Assembly (NCBI GenBank): GCA_009760855.2
Contig: WPIO01000010.1
Coordinates: forward strand, 7,805,001-7,869,000
Direction: 5' to 3'
DNA from: Cristatella mucedo
Taxonomy: Eukaryota; Bryozoa; Phylactolaemata; Cristatellidae
DNA: 64,000 nucleotides
Positions 10,990-57,339 of this stretch are shown one piece after another (the first letter of the stretch is position 1; the number at the start of each line of letters is the position of its first letter). The position numbers and the translations under genes are program-made. The notes under the pieces were generated by a model. It saw only the letters and a list, made by a program, of their open reading frames with translations. It had not been told where the DNA came from and ran no database searches.

Positions 10990-11064
10990 ATGGGCTACGG
11001 AGGTGTCGGTGGCCGTCGAGCCTGCATCAAGTACCTCTTGTTTGCATTCACGGTCTTGTTATGG
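10990..11064 (+). CDS. Tetraspanin, first coding exon only
   Basis: The exon opens with ATG in a good context (CTAAAATGG) and encodes 25 residues. They start MGYGGVGGRRACIKYLLF and end AFTVLLW, directly before a consensus donor (GTAAGT at 11,065). The pattern of a short Gly/Cys-rich cytoplasmic N-terminus, then Cys-Ile-Lys-Tyr-Leu-Leu-Phe, then an aromatic-ending hydrophobic run, is the hallmark N-terminus and start of transmembrane helix 1 of tetraspanins (CD9/CD81/CD63 family). These four-pass membrane proteins organise plasma-membrane and endosomal microdomains. The exon ends in phase 0. I searched downstream by eye for the second helix, the CCG motif and the large loop and found no convincing exon before SMG9 begins. 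Either exon 2 is too diverged to see, or the gene is broken or very long. Confidence 0.72.
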
Positions 11065-11138
11065 GTAAGTCAAGTCGCGCCTATACTCACGTGCTGATCT
11101 CGTTTTGTTTCGCCGCTTTTCTCGCGCCTCGCGAAGAG

Positions 11139-11250
11139 CGCAGCCTGCGGCAGCCCTTAGCAATAGGCCTGCGGCAGCCCTTAGCAGTAAGCCTGCGGCA
11201 GCCCTTAGCAATAGGCCTGAGGCAGCCCTTAACAACAGGCCTGCGGCGCC
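11139..11250. repeat. Tandem repeat of a 24-base unit in the tetraspanin first intron
   Basis: Four to five copies of a unit containing CCTGCGGCAGCCCTTAGCA lie 75 bases after the exon 1 donor. Units differ by one to three bases. Because 24 is a multiple of three, all frames stay open and give eight-residue repeats (such as LRQPLAIG), which produces artefactual open frames on both strands. There is no sign that it is translated. Confidence 0.85.
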
Positions 11251-14200
11251 GGTTGGAAAAGACGTTCTGAAAACGGCTGTCTGCGCGACTACCCGAGTCT
11301 GGGTCTACCGTGTGTAGATATGGGCGTCGCGGCACTTAGACGTCGCCGTCGGCCCGCCGTCTTTCCTAAGCTCTTTTAATCAGCTGCCGCTTTGCTTATT
11401 TATTCACAGCGGACGTCTCTTTGTTTTTTTGCGGCGTCGACTGATTATCGTCGGTGTGCACAGTTTTTCGCGATTTTTCCTAGCTGACGATACTTTTGGC
11501 GCTATACAAACGAATTTTATGTTGTATATATGAGTATTTCGCGTTCCCCTATGGCCTGTCACTCGTATCTACCCCTCTCTTAGCTGGAGCACTCGGCGAG
11601 CTGAGATATGCCTCGCTTGTGAGGCCCTATGACACAGCCACTGTCGTACTAATGCCATCATGGTTTGGTATTGGTGCGGTTAGTTGCACCGTCTTCAAGA
11701 TGGCTCCAGACCGACGGTGTCCTCCAGCTTTGGTAAGGCTTGCTTCGTTGTTTCCACGCCCCCTTAGCCTGATGTACCCAGGGTTCCCCATTAGTTGTGG
11801 TTAGTTCTTCAGTTATTGTTGGCGCGTGTCTCACAGAGGTTTAATCAAACTTCCCCTCGTCTTGCCCTAGCCCCGCGACAGCGGCGTGGTAGCGGGTGGC
11901 GTAGTGGAGCAGGCTGCGGTCGGACGGGAATTAGTACCCCCCCTAGCCAGGGGTTAGCCCGCGGTAGCAGCTGAAGTTCTTCAGTCATATTTCTCTGGAA
12001 CTGAAGTTTGCTACCAAAGCCTGAAAATGATTGCCAACTGATATCTTGTCATCTCCTGATTTTAGGAAACTAAAAAACGAAGTTAAAACTTTACTGTTTC
12101 TGTAAACCTTTGGTTCGTTCACGGAAATTGCCTTTTATTTGCCTGCGGGTCCTGAAATTGTGCGTGTTGTGACAGTTTACATGGTAGTTTTCAACTTACT
12201 GTAAGTGCCTAGAAAGAACTTTAGTTCTATTGGCGGTGCTATATAAGTAATTTTTTAAATGGTTAGTATTATTCAAAGACGATACACCACTTACGACTCT
12301 TGGGTGGGGAAGGTTGAATAGAATAGCCGGAACTTCCTGTCGGAAAAGAGCGGTGCTGTAAACTTCCTGTTGTCAGGTGAGGCATGGTTTTCTGAGGCTG
12401 TTACGTCGCAAGCGTGGCGCCTATTATGTGGTCGCTTTCAGTTTAGTCAGATTCCGTACTGAGTACTTTTGCATGGGTGTACATATTCATAGAGTAAGCG
12501 TCATTCTATTCACGCTCTTTAACTTAATTCGCTGTTGCGGAAAATAAGACGGACCCGGCGTACATCTGTTTTTTGACAGTCGAGTTACTCTTAGGATCTT
12601 TTCGTTGGCAAAAACGCTGCTTGGCAGTCGCTGCCTTCTGAATAATCTAAGTTTTTTACTAGCTAGCGTTTTTCAAGGTTTCTGATTGTATGTGAAACTT
12701 CTCTCTTCGTTACCGCTGCCGTTTTGAATGGTTCGTCATTTTTTTCATTTCGCACGTTCGCACTAGACCGCGAATAAACCTTTTCTTATGTAGATGCTGA
12801 GTTATCCCTGATCTTAATTCCGACGCGCACAACCTATTGTGGGCGCTACTTTCTCCGGCAATTATGTCACGCTGTCTTGCGCGAATCGCTCGAGCTAGCA
12901 GCTATTTCCGCGACTAGCGGCGCTGCCGCCAATGCTTTTCTACACCAAGGCATCTGCCATGGGCGGGTAGTGAAACCTTTTCCCGTCATGCACGCAACTG
13001 AAATCTCGATGCTAGATATCGCATCGTTGAACCGCCGTCGAAATTTGGAGCCACTCATTCCTCGAGCAGTGATGATTTTTTTGAAGCCCAAACGCGATAT
13101 CCACCCGATGTTTCAGTCGTCGCGCTTCGCTCTCGGTGGTGCGACTCTTTCACTGTCGACTTCCTCGTTGGCTACAAAGTAGATTTAATGGCGTCTCGCA
13201 AGAATTGCCATTTCGTAGGGAGCGGCTGTGAAGCTGCTGAAGAGCCCCTTATACATCCGGGATAGCTATCGCATGCAATGCGTTCACTGGCGCTGACTAA
13301 ATTAGTGGTATCGCGATATGCTTGGATATTTTATATTGGAGGCATTCGGCATGTGTAGGTCGAAATGATTCAGTCTCTGAGCCTATCGCTTGATCAACTT
13401 CTGACTTCATTCCCTGCTCTTGTAAGTTTGTATCGATGTGTAAGCTGAAGAATTTGGCTCTGCAAGCGCTCTATAAATCCAGGGTAAGAGTCAGAAGCCC
13501 CCCCCAGCCCCCTGTCCCGTGTCAGCTGCCACAAGCTGAGAGCTCATTTCTGATTGGTAGCGTTGCCTCATTTGGGTTGCTGCACAGCTTGTCATTCAGC
13601 AAGGACTAAAGCCAAAACTGTCCTAGTTTGCAGGATTGCAAGTAGCCAATCTCCGCTAATCAAGGTCTGCCATTCTCAACGAACTGAGATTTCACTTACT
13701 CGTCTTGGTCCTGTGTAGCCTTGACTGCATGTGTCGAACTAAGCCTTACCTGTATCGTGTTAGTAGTACTTGCTATTGTGCTGCTACGACCCAGCCCACC
13801 AATGCCTCACCACTTTTGTTGAGGAACCAACCTGGCGTTGGCAGACGTGCTGACGAAGAAGCAGCCTCATGTAACAGCTGCTGTTCTGTGGGGCTGGGTT
13901 GTGACTGCAGTGCTGTTCCAATTGATCACTTCGACTACAGTGAACCAGCTCGGAACTAATAGACCCAATAAAAAGGAAAGTAAAAGTCGAAAGGAAAGTA
14001 GACAGTACCAGACTGAAAGTAATAGGCCTGTTTATTCACCAACCTCTTGGTGTGCACTGGCGGTTTGCTTTCGATCTCGAAAAACTGCCTGCTGGTATCT
14101 GCTGAATATCCCCGAGTGGTTTCTCACAAAAGCTTCTGGCTCGAAGCTTGCTGTGACAGCGTTGGCGCGTGCTAGCTGTTGTGCTGATTGATGCTTGCCG

Positions 14201-14290
14201 ACTCCTTTTTTCAGTTTAGTGGCAAAAGCTTATGGGGACTAGTGTATCTCCGTCTGTAACTCCACAAAGTCATAAAGACCATGTGGGTGT
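11250..14290. other. Non-coding stretch, CpG-rich to about 13,300
   Basis: No supported gene. The part to about 13,300 is rich in CpG and may hold promoter or 5' untranslated sequence, possibly including that of SMG9, whose first exon I could not find. A worn L2-like tail lies at about 12,207-12,252 (GTGCCTAGAAAGAACTTTAG, then GGCGGTGCTATATAAG). Open frames at 11,496-11,804, 12,877-13,182 and 13,705-14,191 give no recognisable protein. Confidence 0.5.
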
Positions 14291-14297
14291 TACACAG

Positions 14298-14720
14298 AAG
14301 AGTTTTATATAGCGCACTCACAGCCTAAGCGGCTTTGGTTACACATTCGGTAGCCAACACACTTCGTCTCACGAAACAAAGAGAAAGTGGGAAGCATAGC
14401 AGAGTCAGGAGAGCAGTTGAGGTAGTGAGTAGCATAGAAGTAGCAGCTCAGGGCTGCTGAAAAGGATGTGCCATAGTCGGCAGTAGGAGAGTAGTTGTCG
14501 TTGCGTTAGAATTGTGGAAGCGAGTTCCACAGTCTAGGATCTACAGAGCTAAAGCTTCTGTCACCAACGGTCTTTAAGCGGAGGAATGGAACAGCTAATT
14601 TATTGTCCACACAGGACCTGAGGGCGCGAACAGGCTGAAATTGATGCAGCAGTTCAGCTAGGTAGAAGGAGCCAAGCCGTGGCGGGCCTCGTGGGTCAGC
14701 ATTTGAACTTTGCTCTGTAT
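14298..14720 (-). mobile_element. Non-LTR retrotransposon, second family, 3' end (reverse)
   Basis: On the minus strand a trace at about 14,660-14,510 reads LHQFQPVRALRS, then LKTVGDRSFSSVDPRLWNSL, the typical end of a non-LTR ORF2. After the stop, a 3' region at about 14,470-14,300 ends in GAGTGCGCTATATAAAACTC. The same 3' region occurs forward at 22,840-23,050, nearly unchanged over about 150 bases, so this is a separate family from the AAGCGCCTAG-tailed L2 copies. Confidence 0.7.
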
Positions 14721-16894
14721 CCGTTGCTCAACCGGCATTCATCCTAGCTCTTTTAGCAAAGGAGACACGTGCTCAAACCACTGGGACTTGAAGACTAGCC
14801 TTGCAGTGCTTTGCTGCCATTGGTTTTGTGTGGTATCTTTTGCTTACGGTCTTGCTAACTTCCATGCTGAAATGATGCAGAATGAATTGGCTCTCCTAAT
14901 AGGAAGCAGTGATGGCTCGAATTACAGACAATATTTCTGTTTCAATGTATGGAGCCGTTGCGAACCCCCTGATGCTGGCCTGCCACATCTGAGCCAGCAC
15001 TGACAGAATGCTCTGCACTAGTCGCGCACATGCGCATTCTGCATCGGCATCCCATCCACTGCTGAGCCTCGTTAGTAGGGCAGAGGCTGTCTGGGTCGCT
15101 TGGTGATAGAATGCTTCGTTTGTGTACAGGCGGATCTATCGTTCATTTTAGGCTGCATCTTTCATCTCTTTGCATGTGCCTTATGGTGTCCGATAAAATT
15201 GTGCACCGCAGGGTCAGGCTGAGTGAGTCTTCACTGGGGGCCGGAAGCTCGGGAGCCAGGCACCATCAGACATGGCAACTGACCGTTCGTGCCTGCCTAA
15301 GACACTTGTATCTATAAGTTATGCTTGGATTGGCTTTACTATTTTGAAAGATCAGTTGGGTTATTGGCCGTAAAGCTATGCGTATCCCCCAAATGTGTCA
15401 CCTCCGTGATCTAGCCTGTTTGCCGATGAGCTTGAGGTAATGAGTACTTGTCAGGTCCTCACTTCATCAAAGTAGTATTTTCATCTGTGCCTCTCAGTGC
15501 TGACAGTTCCCTGTTGAAGTTCAAGATTGGCTACAGGATTCATGCCTTATGACGTATGATTGCATCTAGTATAGGCAGTAGTGTTATCTTTGTGGATTCC
15601 CTGGATGACAGGCTGACCTTACTTCCTGCTGTGTACAGGACAGGACTAGACAAGGCAGAACAGAGCTTGTTGGTTGCGACCCGCCTACCATACTCATTGC
15701 TTAACATGACCCTTGAATCTTCTCAAATGATGTGCCATTTTGTGATGGATTCAGATCTAATTGCATGCCGGTATGTTGGTGCACAAGTTATGGGGCGTGC
15801 ATGCTCAGCGTTGCATTCATTAGTTGAAAGAGGCGACTTTTTTTTACGTGGTAAGCGATTATGCCAACCTGCTTACTATTCTTACATTTCTTCCTTCTAC
15901 TTTTACAGAAATGAGTCTGCCAGGAAGGCCACGTATGCGGGTAACAGACTTGGTTGTTTGATTGACATTGCGCTTGCAGCTTTCCTTCACATATCCTCGC
16001 TCTCATTTGGCTCCGCACATTTACCTTGATATGAGCCAGTGTATTGGCCGAAAATAGCTATGACTCAATGCTCTTATTTCGGTTGCTACTGTGCTGTTGG
16101 GATTTTTTGTAGATTCGTCTTTTCTGTGTTTAACCGATATGTCATATCCGATATTTGCACTACTAGTATGCTTGATAGGCCCTGGACACATGTTATCATT
16201 TTGTTAAGCCGATGACCGAAAACACATGTTGATAGCGTTTTGTGATTCGTTGATTAATGTCAGAGCTTTAGACTTTATAATTAGATATGTGAAGTTTAGG
16301 TGCAATGACCAGCTTGCCGAGATGCATATCTTGTTTCTGTCATTTTTGCACAGGTAGTGAGGGCTGCGGCTAAATCTTTGCTTACTATTCATCCAAAGGG
16401 TCGTATAAATAAATAAGTAAACAAGTGACACTTCCTGCTGAATGGAGCCATGCTACTTTGGGAACCAAATGCCAATCCCAGGCAAGTGAACTGCATCTAC
16501 CCCTTCATCGACATGATTTTGATCCAACCATATAGGGAACTAACTGCTTCTAACGATCCTCTCATATACACTAAGTGAAAATAATGTAATTTTTGAGCAA
16601 CCTATTTTCTACACTCCATCGTAGGGCTTGATGTGCTCTTGTGAATACCTGCTGGTTTGCTTGAGCTGCTGTTGTACTCTAAGCCCTTTCCATATGATGT
16701 TGGGAACAGTCACACTTGTTTGATCAAGGCTGCTAAGGCCAGCCTTTGCCATGTAGCCAAACTGCCAGTAGTAACCACAAGACATGACTGAAGATAGGGT
16801 TCAGCTAGAACTAGAGAATGGGCCTTGGTCTGTGTTACCCTGTGATGTGATCCTGATTCCTCAAAAAATTAGATGATTTTAATATCCTTGCTGC

Positions 16895-16998
16895 AATGGG
16901 CAGCCGACAATCCTTTATTGCTTTGAATGCTGCAAGCGGGATGATTTCCATTAAGACTCTTCTACCCCTATATAAATGAGGCTGTTGAATTAGTTGAC
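16895..16998 (+). mobile_element. SINE family 2, 3' part (forward)
   Basis: The segment contains CAATCCTTTATTGC, then GCTGCAAGCGGG, and ends CCTATATAAATGAGGCTGTT, matching the 3' half of the SINE family seen in reverse at 35,549-35,710 and 53,147-53,303. The tRNA-like head is missing. Confidence 0.6.
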
Positions 16999-17248
16999 CT
17001 TTCGTTTTACTTTCTATAAATTTCTCTCTCTCTCTCTTTATCTCTTGCCCCACCTTCTCTGTCTGTCTCTTTCTATGTCTGATGCTATGCCAGGACCCCG
17101 GGAGAGGGGTAGGCTCATCCTGGGGGCCGCCTACATGCTAGTCACAAGCTAAGCTAGAGGATACCTGTGTGAAGGCTACTGTATAGGCGACGTGCATACA
17201 ATCTTTGGCTCGAAAAGATATGCTATCGAGATAGAGATGGAGAGAGAT

Positions 17249-17250
<2 letters not shown>

Positions 17251-17340
<90 letters not shown>
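17251..17340. repeat. (AG)n microsatellite, about 90 bases
   Basis: An uninterrupted AG run, preceded by an impure GA-rich lead-in from about 17,230 and followed by a short G run. The reverse-strand open frame across it is an artefact. Confidence 0.97.
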
Positions 17341-17345
<5 letters not shown>

Positions 17346-19858
17346 ACAGTGCAAACTCGAAAAACTAATGTGCCTGGGAATCTAGATACGTATATCCTCA
17401 AGTATTTCAGTACTTATGAATTCCTGTTAAACAAAATTTTGCAAAACTTAGGATTTGCCCGAGTCAACAGTAGGCTATGCTACCGCCTTGGTTTGCTTAC
17501 CAGGTGCAAAAACATGCAAAATCAACCTGTTTGCAGTATCCAGAGTAACTTCTGGCTAAAAGGTTTTATTTTGCACCACCGTAAGAACATTGTGCAGTAA
17601 GATTTCCCGAATGCATCAAGTATCCCCCTACTAGACAAGTGCATGTTAATGACTTTCTTATGCATTTCACAAATAAAACGTAGTGTCTGAACCAAGCAAC
17701 TTTGCTTCTTGTGCCATCGTAGGCTAGAAATTAATCGAAAGGATGCGAGTTGTTGGAGTTGAAAGAAGGACAAACCTTTGTCCACCAATTTTTTTAATTG
17801 ACAAGGAAATAAAATAATTGTTATTAAAAAGAGAATTACAGAATTCATTTGAACTTAATTTTAATTTCATTCAACTAACAATCTCAATGGACACTTTAAT
17901 TAATGTGGATTGCGATGGTTTTGGCATCTCAGATGTTTTCCTGTAACAATGTTTCTGTGGCTCTGTTTCCATCACGAGCCGTAGTTGATGAGTATCTTGT
18001 TTTAAATCCGCCATCTATTTCTTATACAGTCTCGAACTTTGTCTGAGCATGAACAAAACCGGACTTCTCAAACTTTGACCATTCCTGAAGAAATTCCCGA
18101 CGCAGTCGTTAAGATGCATCTTTCGAGGGCTGAAGACTTAGCACATTTAATAAATGCTCTTTTGCTGTGTTCTGGTGATTCCATAAAAGTCAATACATAA
18201 AAAGCTCAACTGCTTCCCGACTGCTTGAGGCTGGTCAACAATTTTATTTAGCATGTTTTCTATACACAGTAGGCCAACTGATATGATAGCAGTCATAATT
18301 TGCTACAGATCTTGCTTCCTCTTACCAATCCTTTCTGCTGGCAGTAGTTTACGGTCTTAATTTAATAAGATTCTTTGGTTTTGGAATTTTTATCCTGATT
18401 CCAGGGGCACGTGTATTTTTTGGCACCAAGCACTGTATATGACATATTTCATGTTTAACGTTTACCGGCTGATTCTGCCCCAACTCGGCAAGATATGGAT
18501 AGTGAGAGATGTCATGCCCTCGCTCGGCTGCTCCTCTGCTTGCTCCCAGTTCAAGACGAGCCCTCTGAGCATGCACGTGGTTTTCGCAAGCTGGGTAATC
18601 AAGATAAAATACATCATATCACCAAAAATTGGTATGCATTCTTTCCCTCGATGTAACTGCATCGGCTAGTGCACACTTTCAGCCCGGCTGAAGGGCCTCT
18701 CATTGACCCAGCCATGTCCCTGCTAGACGTCCTGTGCCCATCCTAGTTATCAAATATCAAGGAATGTAACGTGCTCCTTCCACATGTTACATACAACGGT
18801 GCAGTGTCCCAATAGAGTCTTTCAACTTATTTAGTCAGAATCATCTGCAAGGTTACTGCTTCAGACATATACCCAGCTAAGTTGCCCTGGCTAGCCATGC
18901 TTTCTCTGGTAGTGAGGCAGCACATTGGCAGAATCTTACTCACCTCATGGCTGGGCAGCTACAGACTGGTCTGAGTTGGCCACCACTACACAGTGCTAGA
19001 ACAGCTGAAACCCTGGATTACATGCACAGTAATAGTTGCATTTTTGTTCCTATGAACCCTGTGATATGATTCCTTTGGCTCTCTCTATTCATAATGCCAT
19101 AGAAACCTGCAATACTTGCGATGGCATTGCAGAGGCGCCCTCAAACTTTACTGTTGCCCGCCCCCTGTCTCATGCATCTTAACGAGTTGCTCTGTCGAAG
19201 GCCAAATTTAGTTACTTGTTATCTCTTAAAGCTGATGTAGCAGGCTTGTATTATTGTCCAACTTTGCAAGATTTGTGACTTAAGTCCTGAACCTGTGGCC
19301 GATGTTCAAACTGTGCAAAATAGGTCAGGCATCCGATCCTATTACAGCACATTATCAGGCTTGACTATCCGTTCAAGCCTTCGCCTTTGGTTCCAATTGC
19401 ATCTGTATACAAATCCGTAAGCCACTCGGTATGCAATCTTCCTCGCCTCTCTTTTTCTCTGTCTTGCTGTACAAGGTAAATGTCAAGCACAACACGGAAG
19501 CCTCTATTAGGTTCATTCCAATCAGGTGATTGCTTTAGGCGGTTCAATTTTGTTTATCCCTTTGGACAATCCATCAGAAGTAGTGTGCCAAGCCTCTAGC
19601 AACAAGTTGTTCTAACAAAACTGGCCTGTCCATAGTGGAATTGCTAACTGTTGAATCATCAATGCAATGCATCGACATTGGTTGGTTTCTCCTGGGGTCA
19701 CTTACTTTTGTTTGTGCATTCGGATGCAGACCACACTTGCCATGCTTGTTCATTTACTGTAATGATTGTTTGAGAATTAGCCTTCTGAAAGAAGTGTGCC
19801 TACACCGTACTCGTTGATGGCCCTAGTTTTCAGCCGATTGCTACCTGCCTTGCTTCAG

Positions 19859-37228
<17,370 letters not shown>

Positions 37229-38180
37229 GAGATGCCGAACTTTCAAGGCTGAGATGAGACGTTGTGCTCGCCGGCGAACTCGAGGACCGAGCCGCACATG
37301 GTGGAAGCCCAGACCTCGAGCTGCGGCAGCAGTCTGGCGTGGACTGTGCAGCACCGGCCACAGACAGCTGCAGCCCATCTGCAGCACTGCTGCTGGGCAA
37401 GCCCGTGTTTATGTGCACAGCTAAGTGCATTCGGTACTTGGTACCTGACCGCCGGTATGCTTACGCCAGCGTGCAATATTCATTTCGGACAGGCAACGCT
37501 TGCTTTCTTCAGCGGTCGATCGCTCGTTGCCCAACGAAATGCTGAGTGCGAGTGTGCCACTCTGCTGCGGACTGCCCAATCGATTGGGGGCGAGGAGTGT
37601 GGGTGCTCACAGCCTTGCTGTCGGCGAGCGGGCACGGAGAAGGGGAGCTAAGGGGTGACCTTCGGCAGAGGACCTGTCAGGTTGTGATCTCACGGCAGCT
37701 GCTTGAAGTGCTGCCGACACACGGAGGCATCACCCGTGCTGCCGACACAGGCAGGCATCGCCCGTGCTGCCGACACAGGCAGGCATCGCCCGTGCTGCCG
37801 ACACAGGCAGGCATCGCCCGCTTGAAAGCAAATGCGAGCAACGATTAAATGTTTTCCGGTTTTTGTAAAAGTCGAAACGCCAGCTAACACCACTGCCGGG
37901 AAGCACCCGCGGGTCTTGGGCCGCGCACGCGGGCAAAGGGAGCAGATGCAAAGCAGTCAGCAACGCCTGCACGGCCGACAAACCCGGCCGTGCACAGGCT
38001 AGGCACAAGCGATCACGACGGTAGTGGGGCAGCGGAACGGGATCCACGGGAGCACCTGGTTGCTGCCACTCCCGCCGAGAAGGGAGTCGCTTGTGACCAC
38101 CGGAGCCAGCGCCCACCTCCCGAGTGGGATGGTGGCACGCCACGCCCAGCTAGCTCAAGCGACTACACAGGCTGCTCCCG
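37229..38180. other. Intergenic region between convergent SMG9 and SLC35A genes
   Basis: 952 bases separate the two stop codons, so both 3' UTRs must lie or overlap here. A candidate polyadenylation hexamer for SMG9, ATTAAA, is at 37,844-37,849. I see no AATAAA-type signal for the minus-strand gene. A 28-base tandem repeat occupies 37,708-37,820. Confidence 0.6.
37708..37820. repeat. Tandem repeat of a 28-base unit between two gene ends
   Basis: Four copies of a unit containing GTGCTGCCGACACAGGCAGG followed by CATCGCCC. The last three are nearly identical and the first has two or three changes. GC content is high. The unit length is not a multiple of three. Confidence 0.9.
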
Positions 38181-56732
<18,552 letters not shown>

Positions 56733-56744
56733 GTCAGTCGCCGC

Positions 56745-57167
56745 TACAAGCAAAAACCAAGTAAGTCGTCTTCGGCCTACGGCGCGCGGCCTCGCAGCTG
56801 CCGCGAGCTGCTGGTACTCGACTGAGCCGCGACAGCGGAGCAGCACGCTACAGCTCTAGCTCGTCGGCAGCCGATAGCCGTCAGCGCCGAGCGAGTTCCG
56901 GTCGCAGATACGGTGCGCTGTTGGCAAATACAAACAATTGGCATGCTAATCGTCGCCTATGGAGGCTGCTTACACCCGCTAGCTAGCTGCCCGTACCTGA
57001 AGAGTTCGCCCGCTCAGACGATGTCGATGCGGCTCGCCGCGTGCGCTGGCGAGTCGCGGCGCGCGCCCCAGATGGTGCGTCGAAGCGCCCGCATCGACAC
57101 CGGAAGTGTCGGGCTCGCCGCGCTGGCTCAGGCGCCGCCGCCTCTGGGTCGTCGCTATCCGGCCGAG

Positions 57168-57201
<34 letters not shown>

Positions 57202-57330
57202 ACTCCCCTCCCCCCGCCGTCACGCCGCCCACTACTGCAGTCCCACGGTCGGCTCCTCTCGTTACGGACGCGCCAGAGTAGGAGTTCGCTGTCTAGTGTA
57301 CGGACCCGGGAAATCGAGGTCGCTGCCAGC
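56745..57330 (-). promoter_or_regulatory. CpG-rich putative promoter/5' region of the SLC35A gene
   Basis: Sequence upstream of the start codon on the minus strand is very GC- and CpG-rich. A good acceptor (GCTTGTAG, ending at 56,744) just before the start exon implies an upstream non-coding first exon in this region, whose donor I did not fix. A run of 34 C interrupts the area at 57,168-57,201. Confidence 0.45.
57168..57201. repeat. Run of 34 C
   Basis: An uninterrupted C tract within CpG-rich DNA about 430 bases upstream of the SLC35A start codon. Proline- or glycine-rich frames across it are artefacts. Confidence 0.95.
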
Positions 57331-57339
57331 ACCGCTTCC

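Larger units (their letters stand above)
14720..19858. other. Stretch with little recognisable content upstream of SMG9
   Basis: Apart from a SINE 3' end (16,895-16,998) and a GA microsatellite (17,251-17,340) I see no supported feature. The 157-codon frame at 15,556-16,029 has no family I can name. The missing first coding exon of SMG9, and any further tetraspanin exons, should lie somewhere in 11,065-19,858. Confidence 0.4.

Noticed and set aside
12877-13182. 101-codon frame with NRRRNLEPLIPRAVMIFLKP as a possible SMG9 first exon
   Set aside because: Resemblance is limited to an Arg run and one Lys-Pro; no donor ends it in phase 0 and the minus strand is similarly open.
15556-16029. 157-codon frame, with a segment ARKATYAGNRLGCLIDIALA that faintly recalls PIGQ (GPI1)
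   Set aside because: The similarity covers about 20 residues with a gap, no neighbouring PIGQ exon could be read up- or downstream, and the rest of the frame is unlike any family.
19635-19817. Hydrophobic frame with GWFLLGSLTFVCAFGC as a possible tetraspanin exon
   Set aside because: The CCG motif and the expected spacing to the next Cys are missing, and no matching splice sites in phase 0 were seen.
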